From an uncultured Clostridia bacterium (GTDB lineage Bacteria; Bacillota; Clostridia; UBA1381), in contig CAKSQL010000006.1 in the NCBI GenBank assembly GCA_934486735.1, forward strand, positions 29,543 to 93,542: a DNA stretch of 64,000 bases. The letters run 5' to 3'. Below, in pieces: positions 28,301 through 36,325 of this stretch. Position numbers and translations under genes: made by a program. The notes beneath the pieces are model-generated. The model made no database searches and was not told the DNA's origin. It was given only the letters and a program-made list of their open reading frames with translations. Every line of letters starts with the position of its first letter. The first letter of the stretch is position 1.

Positions 28301-28970
28301 GAAACAGTGCGGAGAACTTGAAATCTCGGATGCACAGCTTAGCGGCATGACTTTTGTGAATCATTGGGGCGGCATATTGCTCGGCAATCTTTATATTTTA
28401 GTGAGCGATGATGCGGAATGTGAAGCGGACGGGAATAAAATTCTATCTGAGGCAGAAGCGATAATACAAAATAAAAAAGGGAATAACACACTGTGCTTTT
28501 CCGATGCCGTTTTAAAATATGCAGAAAAATATGCGGACAAAGCCGAAATGCTGAAGAATATCACAACAAGCAATACAATGAAATATGCTGCGATACAGGC
28601 ATGGAGCAAAATGTCTTGTCTGCTGGCAGAAACCGCAGCGGCAATGTCCGAGACGGAGACTGTGAGACACAGCAATGTTTTGATTCAGCTGCCGTCTGCC
28701 GAATATGAAAAACTATCGGCAGGTGAAAAAGGCGTGGTATATGTATCGGTTTATAATTTCCGTGACAGCGCAAATTTGAACGGATATATAGAGATACTCG
28801 ATTCGGTCGGAAATTGTATTGGTAAATCCGGTAATTTCACAGTCTACCCGAATAAAAGCACAAAAAAAGCGATGTCACTCGCTATGCCTCAGTCGGATGA
28901 CAATACCTGTTATATCCGCATTATCGAAAACGGCAGTGAAATAAGCGGACATCGCCTGATATTGGATTAG
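25350..28970 (+). CDS. Secreted GH39-like glycoside hydrolase with N-terminal DUF6273-like module, no SLH anchor
   Basis: This is a 1,206-residue protein. It has a signal peptide (MKAIKKVLFALCFFLIAGSA), an N-terminal beta domain ending FIWNESQ, one Ig-like domain, and one copy of the locus A module (about 235-415). A GH-A barrel follows, with acid/base Glu650 in EIWNEPNGMW and nucleophile Glu750 in QIITEVGWPT, exactly 100 residues apart as in the 12907 enzyme. It then has the same helical and beta tail but ends there, without CBM9-like or SLH domains. The barrel and tail are close paralogues of 12907, so similar substrates are likely; display must differ. Related GH39 members cleave beta-xylosides, beta-galactosides or arabinofuranosides. 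The kinase gene follows immediately. Confidence 0.83.
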   Translation: MKAIKKVLFALCFFLIAGSADAAEKNTAKIYDLNGNEIFDIYGLESISGRIELSEYESEDVDIYAALYGETELLRVEKYSLAKGEKGTDFSIPLLENVQKMRVFIWNESQEPICSEKELGREKSVRIKGMYTPGQMLYIESDNEINNAKWFVSDCADGEYSFTGAGLSIRTPRTTWNGAEPNIESGRYYIAEVTLKNGDVIKTKPVHIHGMLWSDYCFHNANNDTYVFDTEQLSTLRIDTNQDYTFTIGNQKFIVLDTFENSDTSRYKVMAEYTYGKYAYPIHSFSEDNETGFREFVFNQLPEQITRHIDTEAYFIGSFSGWMSYEVFSMGIGVPSIKDLLDYKDIIGVKTYNINDSGTSVSFGTNSLSGTDGLLSYEIGTDGSDVSIDKNSRCFYEACTEVRPVFYLDKNFFYDECADIDNMGKITAAFTDAEDNSAVLMPELKKAFNVSNVLRGNELEIQVQSDRAKRETILVYCDNVKKFHDTLVFKSEEKQNVNIKELTNGKHEIKVYINGVLKLDETIRVLPEIKTTLFEKVTRRLGIAGANAVSENNDAAQLGANRLEFSWDRGETKKGIYNIEYEKDIEKAKESGSEIVALVDYNNKLYSGSENLQKGLNSKNEIDAYTNFAKAIQERYSDASPIKYFEIWNEPNGMWKNNTYKNYEYLTEVSSLGLKRNNPKEKIAVGAVSEGDPKFLEYIMVNGGYPYMDAVSNHPYIRPDKVDERYDVMLSWMEQIITKYGGWKEQIITEVGWPTHSGGISQEQAAIELVKQAAAADYYDIEINQYYCNSDSVTNYSSSHAEDNFGIFYNTYGEFKPSAYTISAFASETVGAIFCGKILFEDKDIQCYSYLRNNELSCIIWSKSGNKSISFEGEILNASDMNGNSIGSGCEFEIGEAPIYLHGLSEKWIVNSLAENIQNYISLYIQSSAFDESRNSKGFAKAAQLLLSGAERAKALSQKEGLSAQDIFSALVNHYKIGIEIINMKQCGELEISDAQLSGMTFVNHWGGILLGNLYILVSDDAECEADGNKILSEAEAIIQNKKGNNTLCFSDAVLKYAEKYADKAEMLKNITTSNTMKYAAIQAWSKMSCLLAETAAAMSETETVRHSNVLIQLPSAEYEKLSAGEKGVVYVSVYNFRDSANLNGYIEILDSVGNCIGKSGNFTVYPNKSTKKAMSLAMPQSDDNTCYIRIIENGSEISGHRLILD

Positions 28971-29008
28971 TGAGACACTCATTGTTGATGGAAGGATTTG
29001 ATAATTAT

Positions 29009-30661
29009 ATGAAAAAATACTCGTTAGGCATAGATTTCGGAACATTGTCGGGGAGAGCTGCTTTGATAGATTTGGAAACCGGCGAAGAGGCTGCTTCGGA
29101 TGTTCTTGAATATGGACATGGAGTTATGTCTGAAATTTTGTGCGACGGAAAAACAATGCTTCCGCCCAAAACTGCACTTCAAAATCCGCAGGATTATATT
29201 GATGTTTTAAAAACTACAATTCCGAATGTTATCAAAAAATCAGGTGTTAAACCAACAGATATTATCGGGGTCGGAGTGGATTTTACCGCATGTACCTTGA
29301 TTCCGACAGATAAGTACGGAAAACCGCTGTGTTTTTACGAAAAATATAAATCAAGACCGCATGCATATGCAAAGCTGTGGAAACATCATTCGGCGCAGAA
29401 AATGGCAGATCGCTTTAATGAACTTGCGAATAAAAGGAAAGAGAAATTTCTTAAATATTACGGCGGAAAAATCTCTTCCGAATGGCTTTTTCCAAAGGTT
29501 ATGCAGATATTGGAGGAGGACGAAGAAATATATAATGCCGCAGATAAGTTCATCGAGGCAGGCGATTGGATTGTGCAGCTGCTGACCGGGCAGGAAAAAA
29601 GGAGCATTTGCCAGGCGGGTTATAAAGCAGCATGGAACGAGGATATGGGATATCCGTCCAAGGCTTTTTTAAAAGAACTGAATCCCGGTCTTGAGAATGT
29701 AGCTGCGGAAAAATTGTCTTGTGCTCTCTGCAAGCCGACCGAATGTGTCGGAACGATAACGAAGGATGCTGCAAATTTGACCGGACTTTGTGAGGGAACA
29801 GCTGTTTCGGCTGCAATTATTGATGCTCATGCAGCGTTGCCGGCAGCGGGAATAACCACCCCGGGGAATTTGCTCATGATAATGGGGACATCCGCATGTC
29901 ATATAATTTTGAGCGATAAAGAAAGTTTTGTTAAAGGAGTAGCCGGTGTAGTTAAAGATGGCATAATTCCCGGATACTACGCTTACGAAGCCGGTCAGGC
30001 ATGTGTTGGGGATCATTTTGAGTGGTTTGTAAAAAATGCAGTTCCTTATTCATATTATATTGAAGCTGAAAACACGGGCGAAAATATATATTCATTGCTT
30101 GAGAGAAAGGCAAAAACATTGAAACCCGGCGAAAGCGGACTTGTTGCACTTGACTGGTTTAACGGAAGCAGGATATTGTCTGATTCGGATTTGTCGGGGG
30201 TTGTTTTGGGATATACCCTACAGACAAAGCCTGAAGAAATATACCGAGCCTTGATTGAAGCAACGGCTTTCGGAACAAGGATGATTATTGAGACATTTGA
30301 ACAGGGCGGCATTGATGTGAATGAGCTTATTGCCGCCGGAGGGTTGCCTCAGAAAAATGACATGCTTATGCAAATTTATGCCGATATTACCAATCGCCCG
30401 ATAAGAATAGTTAAATCCACACAATCTTGTGCTGCCGGCGCTGCAATTTTCGGAGCAGTTGCAGCAGGAGAGAAAAACGGCGGTTTCGGTGATATTGCCG
30501 CAGCTTCCGAACGTATATCGGGATTTCTTGAAAAAGTGTACAAACCGAATGAAGAAAACGTTAAGTTATATGATAAGATATATGACGAATACAAGGATTT
30601 GCACAAATACTTTAGTGAAGAGAATGAAATTATGAAAAAAATAGGGAGAAAAAAGAAATGA
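29009..30661 (+). CDS. FGGY carbohydrate kinase of the ribulokinase (AraB) type
   Basis: At about 550 residues this is the length of AraB rather than the shorter FucK or XylB kinases. The start at 29009 (MKKYSLGIDFGTLSGRAAL) fits the family N-terminus; the open frame extends to a GTG at 28970 that overlaps the previous stop. Visible motifs are the phosphate-1 loop IDFGTLSGR, the AraB-like HGVMSEILCDG and ALQNPQDY, GVGVDFTACT, the sugar-site MGTSACH, and the C-terminal ATP-site AAGGLPQKND. AraB enzymes phosphorylate several 2-ketopentoses at O5. Paired with the FucI-type isomerase that overlaps its 3' end (ATGA), it would make D-ribulose-5-phosphate from D-arabinose, or L-fuculose-1-phosphate if it works as a fuculokinase. 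Confidence 0.87.
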   Translation: MKKYSLGIDFGTLSGRAALIDLETGEEAASDVLEYGHGVMSEILCDGKTMLPPKTALQNPQDYIDVLKTTIPNVIKKSGVKPTDIIGVGVDFTACTLIPTDKYGKPLCFYEKYKSRPHAYAKLWKHHSAQKMADRFNELANKRKEKFLKYYGGKISSEWLFPKVMQILEEDEEIYNAADKFIEAGDWIVQLLTGQEKRSICQAGYKAAWNEDMGYPSKAFLKELNPGLENVAAEKLSCALCKPTECVGTITKDAANLTGLCEGTAVSAAIIDAHAALPAAGITTPGNLLMIMGTSACHIILSDKESFVKGVAGVVKDGIIPGYYAYEAGQACVGDHFEWFVKNAVPYSYYIEAENTGENIYSLLERKAKTLKPGESGLVALDWFNGSRILSDSDLSGVVLGYTLQTKPEEIYRALIEATAFGTRMIIETFEQGGIDVNELIAAGGLPQKNDMLMQIYADITNRPIRIVKSTQSCAAGAAIFGAVAAGEKNGGFGDIAAASERISGFLEKVYKPNEENVKLYDKIYDEYKDLHKYFSEENEIMKKIGRKKK

Positions 30662-32439
30662 GAACAAAAATCGGAATAAGACCTACAATCGACGGACGCT
30701 GGGGCGGCATAAGAGAGGGACTTGAGGAAAAGACAATGGCAATGGCGAAAGCTGCAAAGGAGGTTATCGAAAAGAATGTGTACTACCAAGACGGAACACC
30801 GGTTGAGTGCGTAATCTCGCCATGTACAATCGGCGGCGGCGTGGAGGCTGCGAAGTGCAGCGAATATTTCGGAACGCAGAACGTTTGCGCAAGCCTGGCG
30901 GTAACTCCATGCTGGTGCTACGGCTCGGAGACAATGGATTTATCGGGTGACACAATCAAGGCTGTTTGGGGCTTTAACGGAACGGAGAGACCGGGCGCGG
31001 TTTATCTTGCGGCGGTTATGGCGGCATTTGCACAGCGCGGATTGCCTGCATTTTCGATGTACGGTCACGACGTTCAGGATATCTCGGACAACAGTGTCCC
31101 GAGCGATGTTGCGGAAAAAATGGTTCGATGGGCAAAGGCAGCGATTGTGGTCGGACAGATGAAGGACAAGGCATATGTTAATTTCGGCGGTGTGGCGATG
31201 GGTATCGCAGGCTCGTATTGCGACATGTCATTCATGCAGAAATATCTCGGAATACGCGCCGAGTTTGTTGATTTGACAGAGATTTTAAGACGTATCAAGC
31301 TTGAAATTTACGACCATGACGAATACGAAAAGGCTCTTGCATGGATTAAGGCAAACTGCCCCGAGGGCTTTGACAAAAATGTCGGCAAGAATTTCCCGGA
31401 GATAATAAAAAAATCAAAGGTTGTTGCTCCGGACAAGGATTGGGAATTTATAACCAAGTTCACGCTTATAGTCAATGATATTCTCTACGGAAATCCGAAG
31501 CTGGACGAAATGGGATGGCACGAGGAGGCACTCGGCAAGAATGCGATAGCGGGCGGATTCCAGGGACAGAGAAACTGGACCGACTGGCTGCCGAATGCCG
31601 ACTTTACCGAGTCGCTTATGGCAAGCTCATTCAATTGGAACGGCAGGAAGATGCCGACTCCGTTTGCAACCGAGAATGATACTCTGAACGGAATATCTAT
31701 GCTTTTTGCAACACTCCTGACAGGAAAAGCTCCTGCATTTCATGATGTTCGTACATATTGGTCGCCGGACGCTGTTAAGCGTGTGACCGGGGAAGATCTT
31801 ACGGGAACAGCGAAGGACGGAATAATTCATCTTATAAATTCGGGTGCAACGGCTATGGATTGCACAGGCGCGGCAAAGGATGAAAACGGCGACGGCACAA
31901 TCAAAGAATGGTGGAATATGACCGATAATGATATAAAAGCGTGTCTTGCTGCAACCGACTGGTGCAGAGCGGATTATGAATATTTCCGCGGCGGCGGATT
32001 TTCAAGCCATTTCAAGACCGAAGCAGAGATGCCTATCACAATGCTGAGAATTAATATCGTGGAGGGAATAGGACCGGTTATTCAGATTGCGGAGGGTCAC
32101 ACATGCGTATTGCCTGATGAGATTCATCAAAAGCTTGATAAGAGAACCGACCCGACCTGGCCGACAACATGGTTTGCACCGAGACTGACAGGTCACGGAG
32201 CGTTTACCGATGTGTATTCGGTTATGGCAAACTGGGGAGCAAATCACAGTGTGACAATCGGCGGACATGTCGGAGCGGATATTATAACGATGTGTTCGAT
32301 GCTCAGAATCCCGGTATCAATGCACAATGTGCCGGAGGGAAAGGTGTACAGACCGCATGTGTGGTCGTCATTCGGAACGGAGGATTCTCAGGCGGCAGAC
32401 TATGCGGCATGCAAAAAGTACGGTCCAATGTACAGATAA
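30658..32439 (+). CDS. fucI: L-fucose isomerase (also D-arabinose isomerase)
   Basis: This is a 593-residue protein of normal family length that starts in an ATGA overlap with the kinase gene. It interconverts L-fucose and L-fuculose, and enzymes of this family also convert D-arabinose to D-ribulose, using manganese. Glu339 (FATENDTLNG) and Asp363 (AFHDVRTYW) line up with the catalytic Glu337 and Asp361 of the E. coli enzyme; His537 (GGHVGAD) is the likely third ligand. The N-terminal substrate-binding stretch around VTPCWCYGSETMD and PGAVYLAA is typical. It is cytoplasmic. No fuculose-phosphate aldolase gene is present nearby, which makes the pentose route attractive. A hairpin follows the stop codon. 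Confidence 0.95.
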   Translation: MRTKIGIRPTIDGRWGGIREGLEEKTMAMAKAAKEVIEKNVYYQDGTPVECVISPCTIGGGVEAAKCSEYFGTQNVCASLAVTPCWCYGSETMDLSGDTIKAVWGFNGTERPGAVYLAAVMAAFAQRGLPAFSMYGHDVQDISDNSVPSDVAEKMVRWAKAAIVVGQMKDKAYVNFGGVAMGIAGSYCDMSFMQKYLGIRAEFVDLTEILRRIKLEIYDHDEYEKALAWIKANCPEGFDKNVGKNFPEIIKKSKVVAPDKDWEFITKFTLIVNDILYGNPKLDEMGWHEEALGKNAIAGGFQGQRNWTDWLPNADFTESLMASSFNWNGRKMPTPFATENDTLNGISMLFATLLTGKAPAFHDVRTYWSPDAVKRVTGEDLTGTAKDGIIHLINSGATAMDCTGAAKDENGDGTIKEWWNMTDNDIKACLAATDWCRADYEYFRGGGFSSHFKTEAEMPITMLRINIVEGIGPVIQIAEGHTCVLPDEIHQKLDKRTDPTWPTTWFAPRLTGHGAFTDVYSVMANWGANHSVTIGGHVGADIITMCSMLRIPVSMHNVPEGKVYRPHVWSSFGTEDSQAADYAACKKYGPMYR

Positions 32440-32451
32440 AAATATTTGTTG

Positions 32452-32489
32452 AAGAAACAGATCATGTGATTTTACATGGTCTGTTTCTT
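32452..32489 (+). terminator. Probable terminator of glycan locus A
   Basis: A 16-bp stem with one G-T pair (32452-32467 with 32474-32489) directly follows the isomerase stop codon. The right arm is T-rich, but no long T tract follows. Confidence 0.65.
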
Positions 32490-32494
32490 TGTTG

Positions 32495-33054
32495 ATGTAT
32501 TTAGATGTAAAAAAACCGGTTCTATCGTGGGAAAGTACAACACCTGCACCTTTTCAGCCGGTGCTTACGCTTACTCCGGTTATTGCTGGAATTTATCCGG
32601 GACAGTCAGCAAAATTTGAAGTTTCCTATAACGGCAGTGACAGCCTAAAGGCATATATTCAAATATGGAACAGACCTCACCGCTGTGATGAATGCGGCAG
32701 AGGACGGAGCGGTCTTTACACTGCTGGATGATACAACACTCAGCAACAACGTGAAGATTTGCGATAATAACAAAACGGTTACGCTGAATTTGAACGGACA
32801 TTCGATTGAAGATGGCAGGGCTTTTTGGGTTGGGGGAACCCGCTGTTTGGGATGCGGAAAGAACCGGCAAGCTGATAATCACCGGAAAAGGCGATATTCG
32901 GCCGCCCTTAAATATTTGGAGAAGCGGCGCAATTGATCTGAGCGGCTGGAAAGACGGAACAAAAAACGCATGCAATCCTTTCGGAGCGATGTGTGTTTTT
33001 ACGCAGCGGAAAATTCACCTCTCAAAATCTTTGCGGATTTTTTTGCAGTCTTGA
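32495..33054 (+). pseudogene. Frameshifted fragment of a secreted repeat or beta-helix surface protein
   Basis: Three overlapping short frames (about 32489-32731, 32685-32936 and 32806-33054) continue one protein-like reading only if the frame is shifted twice. The first gives an Ig-like strand pattern (IAGIYPGQSAKFEVSYNGSD). The second gives LLDDTTLSNNVKI and TVTLNLNGHSIE, and the third gives GKLIITGKGDI. Phrases of the form TVTLDLNGHTI and GxLTITGxG are common in clostridial right-handed beta-helix surface proteins. There is no start codon with a ribosome site or signal peptide and no proper end. I read it as decayed debris between convergent genes. Confidence 0.6.
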
Positions 33055-33065
33055 ACAAAAAATAT

Positions 33066-34064
33066 TTATATTTCAAGATTGAGCCAACGTGATTCGTCTT
33101 TGTCAAGCTTAATATCCATAGCGGCAATATTTGATTCAAGATGCTGCTTTGTTGCAGGGCTTGAAATTGCGTATACCTCGAAATTCTGATTATATATCCA
33201 TGCAATCGCAATTTGCGCAACCGTCACATTTTTCTTTTCCGCAAGTATTTCGCAGCGTCTGAGTCTTTCAAAATTATCATCGCAAAAATAGCCTATCATG
33301 CCGTCCTTGTCCAAAAAGGACTCGGCTTTTGCACGCTCATCGCTTTTAAACGCTCCCGAAAGAAATCCATGCGCCAGACCGGAATATGCAAATACCGGTA
33401 TATTATTTTTTGCATACCAATTCAGAGCATTGGCATTCGATTTTCCGGATATAGTCACCCGACCGTTGCCGAAACGTGCGCCATCACGATAAGGGTCGGC
33501 AATTTGCTCCGCCAGGCTGAAATTGGGACTTGATACGGAAAAGCCTTTCATGCTATGCTTCGATGCATATCGGTTAAGTTTCTCAATTCTTTGATGCGTC
33601 CAGTTCGAACCGCCGAACAGTTTTATTTTGTTTTCATCATAAAGCCTGTTCAAGACATTAGCAACAACCGATACCGGTACTTCGTCATTATCTCGGTGAA
33701 GCAGATATATATCAATATAATCCGTTCTGAGCTTTTTGAGCGAATCGTGTATATCGGATAAAATATCAAAATCGGTCACGCGATGACGCCAGTTATTCGG
33801 ATGTGCGCATTTAGAGACAACAACGCATTTATCGCGTACGCTGCGTTTTTCCATCCATTCTCCGAGAATTTCCTCGCCGTAGATAGCCGCGCAGTCAAAT
33901 GTATTCACTCCCGACTCGAACACTTCGTCCAAAAGCTTGAACACATTTTCCTTGTCATTTTCGGATGCATTTTCGGCGGCTGCCGCAAAAAGCTTGGGTG
34001 TGGCTGTGCCGAAAATAAGCTTTGATATAGGCTTATCAAGTCCCTCAATATGTGAAAATTTCAT
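33066..34064 (-). CDS. Aldo/keto reductase
   Basis: This is a 332-residue cytoplasmic protein. The catalytic tetrad of the superfamily is complete: Asp57 and Tyr62 in NTFDCAAIYG, Lys85 in VVVSKCAHPN and His123 in IDIYLLHRDND. The barrel pattern and the NADP-site region near AISSPATKQHLESN fit. It reduces sugar or other carbonyls with NAD(P)H, and the exact substrate cannot be read. The gene starts 24 bp after the GH36 gene on the same strand, so the two are co-transcribed and the substrate may be a sugar released by the galactosidase. It converges on the debris downstream of fucI. Confidence 0.9.
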   Translation of the reverse strand: MKFSHIEGLDKPISKLIFGTATPKLFAAAAENASENDKENVFKLLDEVFESGVNTFDCAAIYGEEILGEWMEKRSVRDKCVVVSKCAHPNNWRHRVTDFDILSDIHDSLKKLRTDYIDIYLLHRDNDEVPVSVVANVLNRLYDENKIKLFGGSNWTHQRIEKLNRYASKHSMKGFSVSSPNFSLAEQIADPYRDGARFGNGRVTISGKSNANALNWYAKNNIPVFAYSGLAHGFLSGAFKSDERAKAESFLDKDGMIGYFCDDNFERLRRCEILAEKKNVTVAQIAIAWIYNQNFEVYAISSPATKQHLESNIAAMDIKLDKDESRWLNLEI

Positions 34065-34088
34065 TGTAATACCTCCGTTCTTTAAGCT

Positions 34089-36074
34089 TTATTTTGTCAG
34101 TCTGATTACAGCTGCCGAATTAATCGGCAAAGAAACGCGCAGCGTGGTTTTGACCTCGGCAGCACATTCATTTGTCGGATATACACATTCGGCTGATTTA
34201 TATTCGGCATCAATGGGAATGTCTATGCTGTCATTGCCGCCAAGCCTTTTTACACATATATACTCGTGTGTCTCACCCTTGAATCCGCAAGCCATCCATT
34301 CATCGCCGAAATGTGCCGCACCGAACGGATAAAAGGGGAGAAGAGACGATATTTCTTTTCGTATGGATTTGTAAAAGCCGATGCCGCTTTTCAGCACCGA
34401 TAATTGTTCAATAGAGAGAAGATGCGTTCCGCCGGATATCACGGGTCTTAAAAACATCGCGTTTACCATATTGAAAGCAATTTCGTTTTTTGTGTGAGTT
34501 CTCATTGGAATAACCCACACTTGCGCCTGCTCAGGAATCACAGCCGTTCCTGCCATTGCCGAGATAGCCGCCATCGGCTTATAGTCTGTCGCATCGCTCA
34601 GAGACTGCATAGAAAAGTGCGAAAGAGACTTGTAATCCATTCTCATACCTCCGCTTGCACAATTTTCTATAATAAGCCCGGGATGTCTTGCGTACAAGCC
34701 GTCAATCCATTCAAGATATGCCATCCGATGCTGCACGAGTCCGTCACCGAAACTGTCGCTGTCGATTTCGGTTCCCGCATCGCCGTCTATATTGTAATCG
34801 AATTTGAAATACTCAATTTCATAATCTTTGACAAGACCGTCAACTATGCTATCTAAAAAATCTCGCACGGTTTTACTCCTGAAATCAAGCTGATATCTTC
34901 CATGGTCAATCACTCGCCTGCCATGCCGCATAAAAAAGCAGTCATCGGAAAAATTTTTCAGTATCGGACAGTTGATTCCCATAACCTCGGGTTCAAGCCA
35001 TATTCCTGGTTTCATGCCTTTTTTGCGAATGTAGTCAAAAACTTCGCGCATACCATTTTCAAATCGGCTCTCGCACGCCTGCCACTCGCCGACGGTTTCC
35101 CACCATGTACCGTCCGCGTACCAGCCGGCGTCCATGCAATAAATTTCCGCTCCGATTTTCTCTGCCGCATCAATCACTTTAAGTTCCTTTTCGGTTGTCG
35201 GATCGGCATTTAAGCACATCATGTAGTCGTTGAAAATGACAGGAAGAAAAGCGTCGTTTTCGCTCCTGTATGCTATTTTTCGTCTGTATTTTGTCATTTC
35301 GGCATGTACTGCGTCAAAGTTTTTTTCAAAGCATATTGCAGTTTTGACTGTTTCAAAGCAACCATTCGGAGCAAGCTCTTTCCACCATCCGTTTTCCTGT
35401 TCGGACGGACCTGAAAGTTTCAGATAATTTACTTTGTCTATATCGCTTATCTCATAATTCCAAGAACTGTCGCTTTCTATCTGCCAAAAAATACATTCAT
35501 TTGATGTTTCCACGATTCCCATAGGCATGTGCTCTTTTGTTGACCATGTGCTGGTGTTCGATACCGCAATACGTTTTGTGGAAAATTCGTTTATGCGATT
35601 GTATCCGAGCAGATCGGGAGAATAGGCATACCATTGCAGTTCCCGACACCATGAATTATGACATAGCCATACCTTGTCCATATTGAAGCCGTACATGCAA
35701 AATGAGCTTATATACTCAATGCCTATATTTTCGTTTGAAATGTTTTCTATACTTGCATAGGCGCGCATAGCCTTTATACCTTCAAAAAAATCGTAATGCT
35801 GAGTTATTCTGATTTTGTCATTACTCATAACAAAAATAAGACTGTTTTTTTCTTCGCGGTGGGATTCGTATTTCAGTATGCTGCCGCCGGTATGCTTTGC
35901 ACCATGGTGATCATCGAGGTTTTTTCCTGTTATAAACACCTCTGTCGGGGTGAAGAATTTACTGTTATTTTGAGCGTGCTTTGCAAGACCGATATGCTCT
36001 ATTAAAAGTCTGCCCTCGTCATCAATGCAGAACTGCAAATGCAGAGCGTTTTTATAAAATTCTAAATTTTTCAT
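34089..36074 (-). CDS. GH36 alpha-galactosidase, cytoplasmic
   Basis: This is a 661-residue protein without a signal peptide. It has the GH36 layout: an N-terminal beta supersandwich, then a barrel with CMDAGWYADGTWW, KPGIWLEPEVM, the nucleophile Asp426 in YFKFDYN, IENCASGGMRMD, and the acid/base Asp494 in LSDATDY. GH36 enzymes release terminal alpha-galactose from raffinose-type oligosaccharides or galactomannan fragments; alpha-N-acetylgalactosaminidase activity also occurs. The ribosome site is AGAGGT about ten bases before the ATG. The start abuts the stop of a truncated aldolase gene, suggesting that a galactose or tagatose catabolic operon once continued upstream. The aldo/keto reductase is the next gene. 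Confidence 0.92.
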   Translation of the reverse strand: MKNLEFYKNALHLQFCIDDEGRLLIEHIGLAKHAQNNSKFFTPTEVFITGKNLDDHHGAKHTGGSILKYESHREEKNSLIFVMSNDKIRITQHYDFFEGIKAMRAYASIENISNENIGIEYISSFCMYGFNMDKVWLCHNSWCRELQWYAYSPDLLGYNRINEFSTKRIAVSNTSTWSTKEHMPMGIVETSNECIFWQIESDSSWNYEISDIDKVNYLKLSGPSEQENGWWKELAPNGCFETVKTAICFEKNFDAVHAEMTKYRRKIAYRSENDAFLPVIFNDYMMCLNADPTTEKELKVIDAAEKIGAEIYCMDAGWYADGTWWETVGEWQACESRFENGMREVFDYIRKKGMKPGIWLEPEVMGINCPILKNFSDDCFFMRHGRRVIDHGRYQLDFRSKTVRDFLDSIVDGLVKDYEIEYFKFDYNIDGDAGTEIDSDSFGDGLVQHRMAYLEWIDGLYARHPGLIIENCASGGMRMDYKSLSHFSMQSLSDATDYKPMAAISAMAGTAVIPEQAQVWVIPMRTHTKNEIAFNMVNAMFLRPVISGGTHLLSIEQLSVLKSGIGFYKSIRKEISSLLPFYPFGAAHFGDEWMACGFKGETHEYICVKRLGGNDSIDIPIDAEYKSAECVYPTNECAAEVKTTLRVSLPINSAAVIRLTK

Positions 36075-36325
36075 CTAACAAAATACCTCTATAGCTTTTT
36101 TTACATCGGCTTTCATCGCGGCAATTGCATCGCATGCGGCATCATGGAATTGCCCATACGTCTTGCCGGAAACAGCCTCGCCGCCCGCTTTTGCCATATA
36201 TGTGTAGTAGTTGATTTTGCGTACGCCGAGTGAGATTACCTTTTTATAATCCTTATGGCTCACGCCGCTGCCGCCATGCATGACTATAGGAACTTTTGTC
36301 ACCTTATTTATGCGCGTGTTCAAAC
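36075..36325 (-). pseudogene. 5'-truncated class II aldolase (fructose/tagatose-bisphosphate type)
   Basis: The reverse strand codes for the last 80 or so residues of a class II aldolase: VTKVPIVMHGGSGVS with the zinc-ligand His and phosphate-binding GGSG, then VISLGVRKINYYTYM and a normal C-terminal helix ending at 36075. The frame is open back to 36452, but residues before about LNTRINKV look unrelated. The catalytic Asp and first zinc-binding His region are absent, so it cannot be active. It sits exactly upstream of the GH36 gene. GatY/KbaY-type tagatose-bisphosphate aldolase is the likeliest ancestor. Confidence 0.78.

Noticed and set aside
28970..32439. Confident call of an L-fucose pathway
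   Set aside because: No class II fuculose-phosphate aldolase or lactaldehyde gene is present and the kinase looks AraB-like, so the substrate is left open.
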